A DNA stretch of 28,942 bases from MESE01 sp036675035 (lineage in GTDB: Bacteria; Pseudomonadota; Gammaproteobacteria; Burkholderiales; Burkholderiaceae_D), in the NCBI GenBank assembly GCA_036675035.1, contig JAKFFO010000128.1:1-28942 (forward strand). The letters run 5' to 3'. The notes below the pieces were generated by a model. It searched no databases and had not been told where the DNA came from. It was given only the letters and a program-made list of their open reading frames with translations. A program made the position numbers and the translations under genes. Positions 22,116 through 28,942 of this stretch are shown here, piece after piece (positions within the stretch are counted from its first letter, which is position 1; each line of letters opens with the position of its first letter).

Positions 22116-22565
22116 TCAAGTGCGTAAGATGGAATGGACAATGTGGGCGGACAGAATGCAGGAAATCACGGTGCCGCCGATGTAGCAGGTAAAGCGCAAC
22201 GGCTGCAGACCATAAAGATAAGCTGCGGTATGCGTGAACCGGAAAAGTGTGAAAATTCCGAAATAAATCGTTGCGCCGGCAGGCCAGCAACCCAGAAGCA
22301 CATAGGTCAACGCCAACACTAAAAAGTACGGAATATTTTCCAGATCATTGCGCCACACCGCGCCGATCCGTTGCATCTGCGCCGATTCGCCATTGACGGG
22401 TTTGGATCGCATCGATTTGGACCGCACCAGGCGCGCATCTTCCGGCGATATGAACGCCTTCGCTTTGATCCTCAAACCTGCCTGATAGAGCGAAGTGGCC
22501 AATCCTTTTGCAAACAGCAGGACCAGGCAAACTGAAAACGCTTTCCAGGCGATATTTGCTTCCAT
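22116..22565 (-). CDS. MAPEG family membrane protein
   Basis: A 149-aa protein with four hydrophobic helices, of the membrane-associated eicosanoid/glutathione metabolism family. The cytoplasmic loop has the family motif QRIGAVWRNDLENIPYFLVL, with the Arg-Asn-Asp-Leu-Glu-Asn block that contributes to glutathione binding. Bacterial MAPEG proteins are often glutathione transferases, but the activity is not testable here. The ATG at 22565 follows AGAGG. It is co-transcribed with the HD gene and divergent from the GlxA-like regulator, which may control both. Confidence 0.88.
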   Translation of the reverse strand: MEANIAWKAFSVCLVLLFAKGLATSLYQAGLRIKAKAFISPEDARLVRSKSMRSKPVNGESAQMQRIGAVWRNDLENIPYFLVLALTYVLLGCWPAGATIYFGIFTLFRFTHTAAYLYGLQPLRFTCYIGGTVISCILSAHIVHSILRT

Positions 22566-22682
22566 GCTGACCTCTATTCACGATGTGGATGCAAATATAA
22601 TCCCGCCTCGATCAAGCAAACAGTGTCTGTTTCGCCTATTTTCGTGCCAAAATCGCCATTGGCCAGAATCGGAACAATCATA

Positions 22683-23669
22683 ATGACGCACCGGATAAAA
22701 ATCCTTGCCTATGAGGGCTGCATGGCATCAGAAGTGATGGCCATTGCAGACCTGTTCCATATCGCGAACAAGCTGTGGTCGCGTCGAAATCCAAAAAGCA
22801 AGGAAGAACTCTTGGCTTGTGACTTGATCGGCCTGCGCGACCGATCGGTAGCGACCGCAAACGGCACCCGCATCGAGGTAGGCATCGCCCGTCGATTCGA
22901 TGGCGACATGCTGATCGTGCCGGGGCTTGATTTTGATAATGCACGGGTGCTGATCGAGCGGCTCGCTCTGCTTGCGCCGGAAGTTGCGTTCATCCGGAAA
23001 GTTGCACAGCGCAATATTTCCGTCGCATCGATGTGTGTCGGCGCCTTCCTTTTGGCTGAAGCAGGCGCTCTGGACGGACGCATCGCGACGACTAGCTGGC
23101 TGCTCAACGGTGTTTTGGCGAAACGCTATCCTTCGGTAACGCTGGAACTCAATGCAATCGTGACGGAAGATAACGGCGTGTTCTGTGCTGGCGCCGTTAC
23201 CGCCGCATACGACCTGGGCCTGAAGCTGATCGAGCGATTCGGAGATATTGATCTGGCGCAGAAGGTTGCGAAAGTGATGCTGCTTGAGCCTAACAGGCGG
23301 TCCCAGGCACCTTTTGTATTCGGCAGTCTCGATGCACAGGGCAAAGACACGCTGGTCGCGCAGGTCTGCAAATGGCTCCGCCGGAATTTTTCCGGCCAGA
23401 TCTCGATTGACGAAGTCGCGGCGCAATTCGCAGTGAGCCCGCGTACGCTGTTGCGCCAATTCCGTGACGAGATGCTCGACACGCCGCTCGGATACCTGCA
23501 GAAAATCCGGCTTGAACATGCAAAGGCCTTGCTTGAAACTACCAATTTATCGTTCGCAGACATTGTCGACCGCGCTGGCTACGTTGACGAAAGCGCGTTT
23601 CGGCGTTTGTTCAAACGACATGTCGGGCTTACGCCGTCTGGATACAAAAAACGCTTTTCGATTCGCTGA
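22683..23669 (+). CDS. GlxA family transcriptional regulator (DJ-1/PfpI + AraC HTH)
   Basis: A 328-aa regulator. Residues about 5-195 form a DJ-1/PfpI glutamine-amidotransferase-like domain and about 215-328 an AraC/XylS double helix-turn-helix (FSGQISIDEVAAQFAVSPRTLLRQF and LSFADIVDRAGYVDESAFRRLF, shown as motif ends). The pseudo-nucleophile Cys118 is kept in SMCVGAF. The usual THW motif reads TTSW (Ser138), so a catalytic His is replaced. The ligand is unknown. The ATG at 22683 begins the domain; upstream residues to the GTG at 22623 would be an unusual extension. The gene is divergent from the MAPEG-HD pair, 117 bases away, which are its likely targets. Confidence 0.88.
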   Translation: MTHRIKILAYEGCMASEVMAIADLFHIANKLWSRRNPKSKEELLACDLIGLRDRSVATANGTRIEVGIARRFDGDMLIVPGLDFDNARVLIERLALLAPEVAFIRKVAQRNISVASMCVGAFLLAEAGALDGRIATTSWLLNGVLAKRYPSVTLELNAIVTEDNGVFCAGAVTAAYDLGLKLIERFGDIDLAQKVAKVMLLEPNRRSQAPFVFGSLDAQGKDTLVAQVCKWLRRNFSGQISIDEVAAQFAVSPRTLLRQFRDEMLDTPLGYLQKIRLEHAKALLETTNLSFADIVDRAGYVDESAFRRLFKRHVGLTPSGYKKRFSIR

Positions 23670-23908
23670 AAATGGCCACGATCCGGATTAGAAGCAAAGT
23701 TCCGTGGCCGATCTTCACTGCAGCTCAAAAACTGCATCGCATCATGGCAAATGACAGATATCCATCGATTTGTTTTTTTTGCACTATATTGTGAACAACA
23801 CGGGATGGGCATCCAAGTCATAATGCGATTCATGCAATGCATCATCGTGATGAGCGGCGCATTCAGGGCCGTGCATCGGCAATCGAAATTTACGACAGAA
23901 GGACAAAC

Positions 23909-24475
23909 ATGTCTGAGCCACATTTCACTGAACAGGATTGGCGCCGCCTGCTGCTTGCGTTGGGCGAGAATCCCGATCGAGCCGGGTTGCTGGACACGCC
24001 CGCGCGCGTGTCCAAAGCGTGGAAGCACTGGACGTCGGGTTACGAACAAGACCCGGCGGAGCTGCTGAAGGCGTTCGCCGACGGCGCCGAACAATACAAT
24101 GAACTGATCGTAGTGCGCGGCATTCCGGTGTATAGCCATTGCGAACATCATCTGGCGCCGTTCTTTGGCAAGGCGACTATTGGCTATCTGCCGAATGGGA
24201 AAATCGTCGGCTTGTCGAAGCTGACCCGTCTGGTCGATTGTTTCGCCAAGAGACTGCAAGTCCAGGAGCGGCTCACCAGTCAGATTGCAGATGCATTGAT
24301 GACGCATCTGGAGCCGAAGGCGGTCGGGGTGGTGATACGCTGCCGCCATATGTGCATGGAAAGCCGCGGCATACGCACGCCAGGCGAAGAAACCGTGACG
24401 TCGGCAATGCTCGGAGAGCTGCAGCCGAATCTGGCGTTGCGCACCGAGTTCCTTTCGCTGGCGCGCGAAGGGTAA
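23909..24475 (+). CDS. folE: GTP cyclohydrolase I
   Basis: A 188-aa enzyme converting GTP to 7,8-dihydroneopterin triphosphate, the first step of folate, tetrahydrobiopterin or related pterin synthesis. It forms a cytoplasmic decamer in the family. Zinc ligands are Cys78 and His81 (YSHCEHHLAPF) and Cys149 (RHMCMESRG), and the substrate loop GRTPGEETVTSAM-like segment is GIRTPGEETVTSAMLG. The N-terminal helices of the 222-residue E. coli enzyme are shorter here. The ATG at 23909 follows AAGGA; the frame remains open to 23837 but the extra residues are not family-like. The acetyltransferase gene starts 36 bases downstream, probably in the same transcript. TATATT at 23785 may be a -10 hexamer, without a clear -35. 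Confidence 0.95.
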   Translation: MSEPHFTEQDWRRLLLALGENPDRAGLLDTPARVSKAWKHWTSGYEQDPAELLKAFADGAEQYNELIVVRGIPVYSHCEHHLAPFFGKATIGYLPNGKIVGLSKLTRLVDCFAKRLQVQERLTSQIADALMTHLEPKAVGVVIRCRHMCMESRGIRTPGEETVTSAMLGELQPNLALRTEFLSLAREG

Positions 24476-24511
24476 GGTCGGACCATTACATTGAAATTCG
24501 ACGGAGGGTGA

Positions 24512-25321
24512 GTGGCGAAAAATTTACATGATCTTGCGGATGACAATATACTGGAATCGATACGCGAGCAAGCGCGCTGGCAGTCGCCGTGCGAACTTGT
24601 CGAGGAGGACGGCATATTGCTGGTCGCCGGCGCAACAAATTTTCCAGGTGCATACAGGAATTGCGTAGCCAGGGTCGATCCGGAGGTTCCGGCACTTGAG
24701 GTCATCACGAAGGCAAAAGATTTTTTCGGCCGCAGGAAGCGCGGTTTCACGGTGTTTGCAAGGGGAAGCCGGGACGGCGACCTTGAGAGTACATTGAAAG
24801 AACAGGGTTTCATCCAGCGTTCGGATTCTCCGTGCATGCTGGTCGATGCGCCGGTTGTTGTTCCCGATCTCAAGGCCGGTATTCGAGTCGAGCACTTTGC
24901 GGGCGAGCGTCACATACGAGATGCCACAATCGTGAACGCCGACGCATATCAGGCGCTGGGATTGCCGGCGGCAGAAACCCGTGTGCTGTTTGCGGACCCG
25001 GCGCGTATCGCGGCCAGAAAACTGATCGGGTGTGTGCTGTATCGCGATGAACAACCGATTGCCACTGCTCTGGTAATCAAGAGCGCGGGCGGTGCCGGCG
25101 TATACTGGGTAGGTACTGCATCCGACGCTCAGCGATTGGGGCTGGCGTCGGTTTGCACGGCGCTGGTTACCAACGCGGGCTTTTTGGATGGCGCTTCAGT
25201 GGTTACCCTGCAGGCCAGCCCGTTTGGTGAACCGGTGTATCAGCGACTCGGATACAGAACCTACGACCGCTTGAAATGGTTTCGCAATGCCGTCGCGCCA
25301 AGCGAAGCAAGCGCAGGTTAG
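24512..25321 (+). CDS. GNAT family N-acetyltransferase
   Basis: A 269-aa protein with two parts. The first ~125 residues have a GNAT-like but divergent pattern (CELVEEDGILLVAGATNFPGAYRNCV then RGSRDGDLESTLKEQGF, ends quoted). The C-terminal GNAT domain (about 130-260) has the acetyl-CoA loop DAQRLGLASVCTALV and the final strand GEPVYQRLGYRTYDRLKWF. It therefore transfers an acetyl group from acetyl-CoA to an unknown amine. The start GTG at 24512 follows an excellent GGAGG with four bases of spacing. It is 36 bases from folE, likely operonic; its role relative to pterin synthesis is unknown. Confidence 0.85.
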   Translation: MAKNLHDLADDNILESIREQARWQSPCELVEEDGILLVAGATNFPGAYRNCVARVDPEVPALEVITKAKDFFGRRKRGFTVFARGSRDGDLESTLKEQGFIQRSDSPCMLVDAPVVVPDLKAGIRVEHFAGERHIRDATIVNADAYQALGLPAAETRVLFADPARIAARKLIGCVLYRDEQPIATALVIKSAGGAGVYWVGTASDAQRLGLASVCTALVTNAGFLDGASVVTLQASPFGEPVYQRLGYRTYDRLKWFRNAVAPSEASAG

Positions 25322-25355
25322 CGGTTCCGGTCTTGGCCGGCGTCTGCGATTTGCT

Positions 25356-26159
25356 TTACGGGACCAGCTGATATTCCGCGCCGAACTGGTCCAATCCTCC
25401 CAGCAGGCGTTCAAACGCCGCGACTACCTGTGCCGGGTCCCCCTTGACGCCCAGTTCTATATGCCGCCTGGTATCGGTATCGCCGACACTGGGCAGGCTG
25501 AACACCTTGGTCCGCGGAAAGGACGCTTCGATCGCTTCCATCATCGGCGTCAGCGCCGATTCCATCATACCGAACACAAGTGCCGATCTTTCCAGCCACG
25601 CAGCCTGGTGGAACAGATGCGAATAGACGGTATCAAGCACCCATTCGATCATCGGCCATGCCATTACCGGAAACCCGGGAACAAAGTAATGCGCGCCAGC
25701 GCCGCCGTTCGACAGCGAGAAACCGGGAATCTTGTTGTAGGGATTCGGAATGATCCGGGCGCCTTGGGGAAACTCGCCCATCTTCAATCGATGCTGATTA
25801 TCGGCGGCACTGAGATTGAGTTCGGCGCCGGTTTCGCGCGCGACCTCGGCAATGCGTTCTTCAATTTTTGCTTTTGCATCCGGATGCAGCAGCAGCGGCA
25901 CACCCAGCGCCGCCGCTGCACATTGGCGTGTATGGTCGTCCGGTGTGGCGCCGATGCCACCGGTTGAAAACACGATATCGTCGGTTGCCAGCGTTCGCCG
26001 AAGTACTGCCGTGATTCTGGACGGGTCATCGCCGACATATTCCGCCCAGCCGAGTTGCAAACCTCTGGCCGCCAGCAATTCGATTACTTTATGCAGATGT
26101 TTGTCCGTGCGTTTGCCGGATAATATTTCGTCGCCGATGATGATGAGTCCGAATGCCAT
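25356..26159 (-). CDS. CinA N-terminal/molybdopterin-binding domain protein
   Basis: A 267-aa protein resembling the competence/damage-inducible CinA N-terminal half (MoCF-biosynthesis, MoaB/Mog fold). It starts MAFGLIIIGDEILSGKRTDKH and has FSTGGIGATPDDHTRQCAAAALG, the classical signature of the family. It lacks the C-terminal nicotinamide-nucleotide deamidase half of full-length CinA, so it is a stand-alone MoaB-like protein. The pyrophosphatase or molybdopterin-related activity of the family is unconfirmed here. The frame extends to 26201 but the ATG at 26159 is supported by the family start. It is separated from the GNAT gene by a 34-base convergent gap. Confidence 0.9.
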   Translation of the reverse strand: MAFGLIIIGDEILSGKRTDKHLHKVIELLAARGLQLGWAEYVGDDPSRITAVLRRTLATDDIVFSTGGIGATPDDHTRQCAAAALGVPLLLHPDAKAKIEERIAEVARETGAELNLSAADNQHRLKMGEFPQGARIIPNPYNKIPGFSLSNGGAGAHYFVPGFPVMAWPMIEWVLDTVYSHLFHQAAWLERSALVFGMMESALTPMMEAIEASFPRTKVFSLPSVGDTDTRRHIELGVKGDPAQVVAAFERLLGGLDQFGAEYQLVP

Positions 26160-26266
26160 GACAAGAGTTACCTGTTGTGAATAATGAAATGCGTAGTTCA
26201 ATAGCGGCAGTGCGCATCGTCAGTTGCACTGATTGTGCCGGAGCTCGCCGTGTTGCGATCCGGCCT

Positions 26267-27115
26267 TCAGTTAAGATCTTTCAACTTGCGTTGTGGTGGT
26301 GACGACACAATGATTTCCATCCCGGCCGCCCGATATTTTGCCAACGCTTCCAGGCAGTAGTGCTGGAACCACAATCCGCTGAATGTAAACACCAGCACGT
26401 ACAGCCATATCGATACGCCGGCCAGCAGCGGAAACAGAATGAATGCCATCGCACCGCCAAGCCACAGCAGGGTCGGCGCGGCGCCCATCGCGCCGGCAAT
26501 CGCGCCGATCATCAGGAACGGCCAGCGGTGGATACGCATGATTTCGGTGCGTTCCTGTTCGGTTGCATGCTCGGCCAGCGCATCATATGCCATTACCCGA
26601 TACGTGAGCCAGCCCCACAGCAAAGGCTGGACAATAAAGGCCAGCGGAGGGATCAGGTTCAGCGGCAGCGTGACGATCCACAGCACAAGAAAAACCAGGA
26701 ACGACGAAAACGATGTCCACAAGCTGCCCCACAACGACCCACCCCGGCGCCGATCAAGCTCCGGATAGTCCCGGCTGGCCACATGTCCGGTAATCGCGGG
26801 CATGGCCAGCGTGCCGACGAACATCAGCGCAGTAAGGATCATCAGCGGCAACAGCAGCCACAACGCGAGCAACGGAATCAGTACGGTCTTGAGCGCATCC
26901 AGGCCGAACGAGCCGAGGACATCGCCGGCGATACGGAATCCATCATGCGCGGAAAAATAGGCGTGCATCCAGTCGATCATCGGTTGCAGGCCGATCCACA
27001 GCGCGATGCCCCAAATCAGTACAGACAGCACAAAGGGCAGGACGGTCAGCATCAGCATTCTGAAATGCAATTGCGACAGTATTGCGCGCCCGAAGGCAAC
27101 CAGCACGGGATGCAT
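26267..27115 (-). CDS. EI24 domain / CysZ-like membrane protein
   Basis: A 282-aa integral membrane protein with six or so hydrophobic helices. The EI24-like family is seen in FGRAILSQLHFRMLMLTVLPFVLS at the start and SLWTSFSSFLVFLVLWIVTLPLNLIPPLAF in the middle, with FIVQPLLWGWLTYRVMAYDAL after. CysZ proteins of this superfamily import sulfate; this copy lacks sulfur genes nearby, so the substrate is unknown. The ATG at 27115 has AAAGG upstream at long spacing. The C-terminus is basic (SSPPQRKLKDLN). It is downstream of the TIGR03862 gene on the same strand, but a 271-base gap containing an inverted repeat separates them. Confidence 0.82.
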   Translation of the reverse strand: MHPVLVAFGRAILSQLHFRMLMLTVLPFVLSVLIWGIALWIGLQPMIDWMHAYFSAHDGFRIAGDVLGSFGLDALKTVLIPLLALWLLLPLMILTALMFVGTLAMPAITGHVASRDYPELDRRRGGSLWGSLWTSFSSFLVFLVLWIVTLPLNLIPPLAFIVQPLLWGWLTYRVMAYDALAEHATEQERTEIMRIHRWPFLMIGAIAGAMGAAPTLLWLGGAMAFILFPLLAGVSIWLYVLVFTFSGLWFQHYCLEALAKYRAAGMEIIVSSPPQRKLKDLN

Positions 27116-27205
27116 CGATCATTCGCCTTTCTGGGCAGATGGTTTCACGGCCCGGACGGATTCCGGGCCGACTCGCCGAACCACGGCGTCTGTGCCGCCA
27201 TATTA

Positions 27206-27284
27206 GAGCAGTTTCAATCTGACTGCGCCGCCGCCGCACGCAAGGCGTGCCGGCATCGGCTGGCCCGCAAGATTGAAACTGCTC
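27206..27284. repeat. 79-bp element with perfect 15-bp terminal inverted repeats
   Basis: The arms are 27206-27220 (GAGCAGTTTCAATCT) and 27270-27284 (its reverse complement), enclosing 49 GC-rich bases. The geometry resembles a miniature inverted-repeat transposable element or a repetitive extragenic hairpin. I see no target-site duplication, and no second copy in this window. It sits between the EI24 gene and the flavoprotein gene. The rest of the gap, 27285-27386, shows nothing clear. Confidence 0.6.
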
Positions 27285-27386
27285 CAGCAAAAGCCGTTGA
27301 ATTTCTGGAGGGCCAACTCAAAGCCGATGAAGGAGATGCTGTCCGGCCAGATGAGGGAGTATTGACGCCGCAATACAGAAGGGGCA

Positions 27387-28742
27387 TCAGGTGCGCATCG
27401 ATGCCGCATCGGAACGGCCGGGATTCTGGTCAAGCCATTGCAATGCGCCCGCACCGGCCCGGCGTCCGCTGGCAAAACACGCCGTTAACAGATAACCACC
27501 GGTTGGCGCTTCCCAATCCAGCATCTCGCCGGCACAGAACACGCCCGGCATCGACCGGATCATCAGTTGCGCATCGAGCGATTCGAATGCGACACCCCCG
27601 GCGCTGCTGATCGCCTCTTCGATCGGTCGCGGGGCAACCAGCCGGACCGGCAGCGCCTTGATTGCGGCACCGAGCCGGGCCGGGTCTGCGAAAACCGATG
27701 CCGGCAACAGTTCGCGCAGCAAGCCGGCCTTGACGCCTGCAATGCCGGCACGGCTTTGCAGATGACTGGACATCGAGCGCGAGCCGCGCGGGTGCGCGAT
27801 CTCATCGATGATGCGCTGCAAGCTCTTGCCGGGTGCCAGGTCAAGCAATAGCAAAGCGCTGCCGGATGCGGCAATCTCATCGCGAACTGGTGCCGACAAT
27901 GCGTACACAAGGCTGCCTTCGACGCCCGATTCGGTCACGACGAATTCACCCTGGCGGCGCCATGCGGAACCTGTGCTGTCGTTAAATGCAGCGCTGACCG
28001 CTTTGACCGGATGTCCGGCGAAACGAGTCCGGAAGTGCTCACTCCAGCCGACATCGAAGCCGCAGTTGGCAGGCCGCAGCGGAATGATCGATAGACCTTG
28101 CTTTGCAAGCAGCGCGGTCCACGCACCGTCGGAACCCAGGCGCGGCCAGCTGCCGCCGCCCAGCGCCAATATGACGGCGTCGGCGTGCGCCACGCGTTCG
28201 CCGTCCGGCGCCGAAAATTGAAGCATGCGCATGCCGTCGTCCTCGGCCCAGCCGGTCCAGCGATGCCGCATATGAAAACGCACTCCGGCGGCGCGCAAGC
28301 GATGCAGCCATGCGCGCAGTAGCGGTGCTGCTTTCATATCGGTCGGAAATATACGTCCGGACGAGCCGACAAAGGTATCGATTCCAAGCCCGTGCACCCA
28401 TTCGCGCAAGGATTGCGAACCGAACGCAGCAATCAGCGGCGTCATTTGATCCCGGCGGGCGCCGTAGCGCGACAGAAACATTTCCTCCGGCTCGCCGTGC
28501 GTAATGTTCATGCCGCCTTTTCCGGCCAGCAAAAACTTGCGGCCGACCGACGGCATCGCATCGTACACATCGACTTGCACACCGGCCTGGACCAGGGTTT
28601 CTGCCGCCATCAATCCGGCCGGTCCACCGCCAATGACAGCGGCCGACCGACCGCGCAAAATCGAAGTAGTCGTCACGCTGCCAGAAATTTTCGTGGGACG
28701 GATAGCTTGATCGGACCGCGAGTCGGCAGCAATCGACTGCAA
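27387..28742 (-). CDS. TIGR03862-type FAD-dependent flavoprotein (HI0933/BaiN-like)
   Basis: A 451-aa oxidoreductase. The dinucleotide-binding motif AAVIGGGPAGLMAAETLVQAG begins at about residue 34, followed by GRKFLLAGKGGMNITH, a signature of the HI0933/BaiN-type flavoproteins, with the longer insertion in the middle. Further matches are GRIFPTDMKAAPLLRAWL, VILALGGGSWPRLGSDG and GVFCAGEMLDWEAPTGGYLL. Its physiological substrate is unknown. The start is uncertain: a TTG at 28742 lies three bases after the upstream stop codon with a weak AGG at short spacing; GTG at 28676 is an alternative. The first Met within the conserved region would delete the FAD motif, so a non-ATG start is needed. It probably shares a transcript with the NYN gene upstream. 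Confidence 0.87.
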   Translation of the reverse strand: MQSIAADSRSDQAIRPTKISGSVTTTSILRGRSAAVIGGGPAGLMAAETLVQAGVQVDVYDAMPSVGRKFLLAGKGGMNITHGEPEEMFLSRYGARRDQMTPLIAAFGSQSLREWVHGLGIDTFVGSSGRIFPTDMKAAPLLRAWLHRLRAAGVRFHMRHRWTGWAEDDGMRMLQFSAPDGERVAHADAVILALGGGSWPRLGSDGAWTALLAKQGLSIIPLRPANCGFDVGWSEHFRTRFAGHPVKAVSAAFNDSTGSAWRRQGEFVVTESGVEGSLVYALSAPVRDEIAASGSALLLLDLAPGKSLQRIIDEIAHPRGSRSMSSHLQSRAGIAGVKAGLLRELLPASVFADPARLGAAIKALPVRLVAPRPIEEAISSAGGVAFESLDAQLMIRSMPGVFCAGEMLDWEAPTGGYLLTACFASGRRAGAGALQWLDQNPGRSDAASMRT

Positions 28743-28745
28743 AAC

Positions 28746-28942
28746 CTATTCATCGTTCAATGGCAGCCGAATCGTGTATTGCCCGGATTTTTCGTCGCGT
28801 ACCATGGTCAATAAATGATGTTTTTGCGCGTCTTCAACCAGTTCCCGGAATGAGCGATAGCCGTGGGCCGATTCCGTAAATCCCGGGCGGCGTCTTTTCA
28901 TGGTTTGTTTGACCATGGAGCCCCACAATTTTTCTTCTTCAC
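28746..28942 (-). CDS. NYN/OST-HTH domain protein, C-terminal part (cut by window edge)
   Basis: The last 64 residues of a larger protein enter from the right edge; the 5' end is outside the window. The visible part holds an OST-HTH/LOTUS-type winged helix, EEEKLWGSMVKQTMKRR, GFTESAHGYRSFRELVEDAQK and MVRDEKSGQYTIRLP. In bacterial proteins this domain commonly follows an N-terminal NYN (PIN-like) ribonuclease domain, so an RNA-related role is likely, but that part cannot be seen here. The gene ends three bases before the TTG of the flavoprotein gene, suggesting translational coupling. Confidence 0.72.
   Translation of the reverse strand, partial: EEEKLWGSMVKQTMKRRRPGFTESAHGYRSFRELVEDAQKHHLLTMVRDEKSGQYTIRLPLNDE

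Noticed and set aside
27206..27284. Insertion sequence with a transposase
   Set aside because: The inverted-repeat element is only 79 bases, with no coding capacity and no visible target duplication.
27203..27475. 90-aa minus-strand frame upstream of the EI24 gene
   Set aside because: It lies across the inverted-repeat element and overlaps the flavoprotein end; Cys/Arg/Pro composition is not gene-like.
26360..27610. 416-aa plus-strand frame rich in Gln, Arg and His
   Set aside because: It runs antisense across the EI24 membrane gene, and its composition is typical of the reverse frame of a hydrophobic protein.

Overview
The window reads as an ordinary chromosomal stretch of a betaproteobacterium, most likely a member of the Oxalobacteraceae/Burkholderiales. 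That placement is an inference from moderate-to-high GC, the style of the proteins (GlxA, NhaR, TIGR03862-type flavoprotein, NYN/OST-HTH, betaproteobacterial-type ATP synthase subunit c) and the many single-gene units with AGGAG-like ribosome sites. No rRNA, tRNA, CRISPR array, phage module or complete insertion sequence was seen.

Layout. 1-307 holds no assignable gene. 308-3574 is a GAF/PAS/GGDEF/EAL cyclic-di-GMP protein, convergent with a sorbosone-dehydrogenase-like lipoprotein (3634-5034, minus). An AI-2E family permease (5427-6440) is convergent with a small DUF protein (minus). TerC and a Bax-inhibitor-1/YccA membrane protein follow on the minus strand, the latter divergent from an NhaR-like LysR regulator. 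Then come a GFA-type zinc enzyme (minus), a 101-aa orphan and an anchored alpha/beta hydrolase. At 11966-13321 a stand-alone ATP synthase c-subunit gene faces a divergent XRE regulator. Next are a DUF6506 protein divergent from a LysR regulator, and a CNNM/CorC-type transporter divergent from a secreted MORN-repeat/C13 (caspase-fold) protein. A carboxymuconolactone-decarboxylase-family gene follows with two near-identical tandem operator-like sites. Then a 68-aa protein, an orphan ParA, a possible small OB-fold protein, a hemerythrin protein, a MAPEG-HD operon divergent from a GlxA regulator, a folE-acetyltransferase pair, a CinA-type protein, an EI24/CysZ-like membrane protein, and a TIGR03862 flavoprotein downstream of a cut-off NYN/OST-HTH gene.

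Most genes look monocistronic or paired, so there is no single large pathway. The recurring pattern is a divergent regulator/target pair with a visible inverted repeat between them (XRE/atpE-like, LysR/DUF6506, GlxA/MAPEG-HD, NhaR/BI-1). The most unusual items are the 12-repeat MORN plus C13 peptidase secreted protein, the orphan c-subunit with its own leader hairpin, operator and terminator, the 22-bp-period operator pair at 18722-18763, and a 79-bp inverted-repeat element at 27206-27284. None of these was compared with databases; functional names rest on motif recognition.
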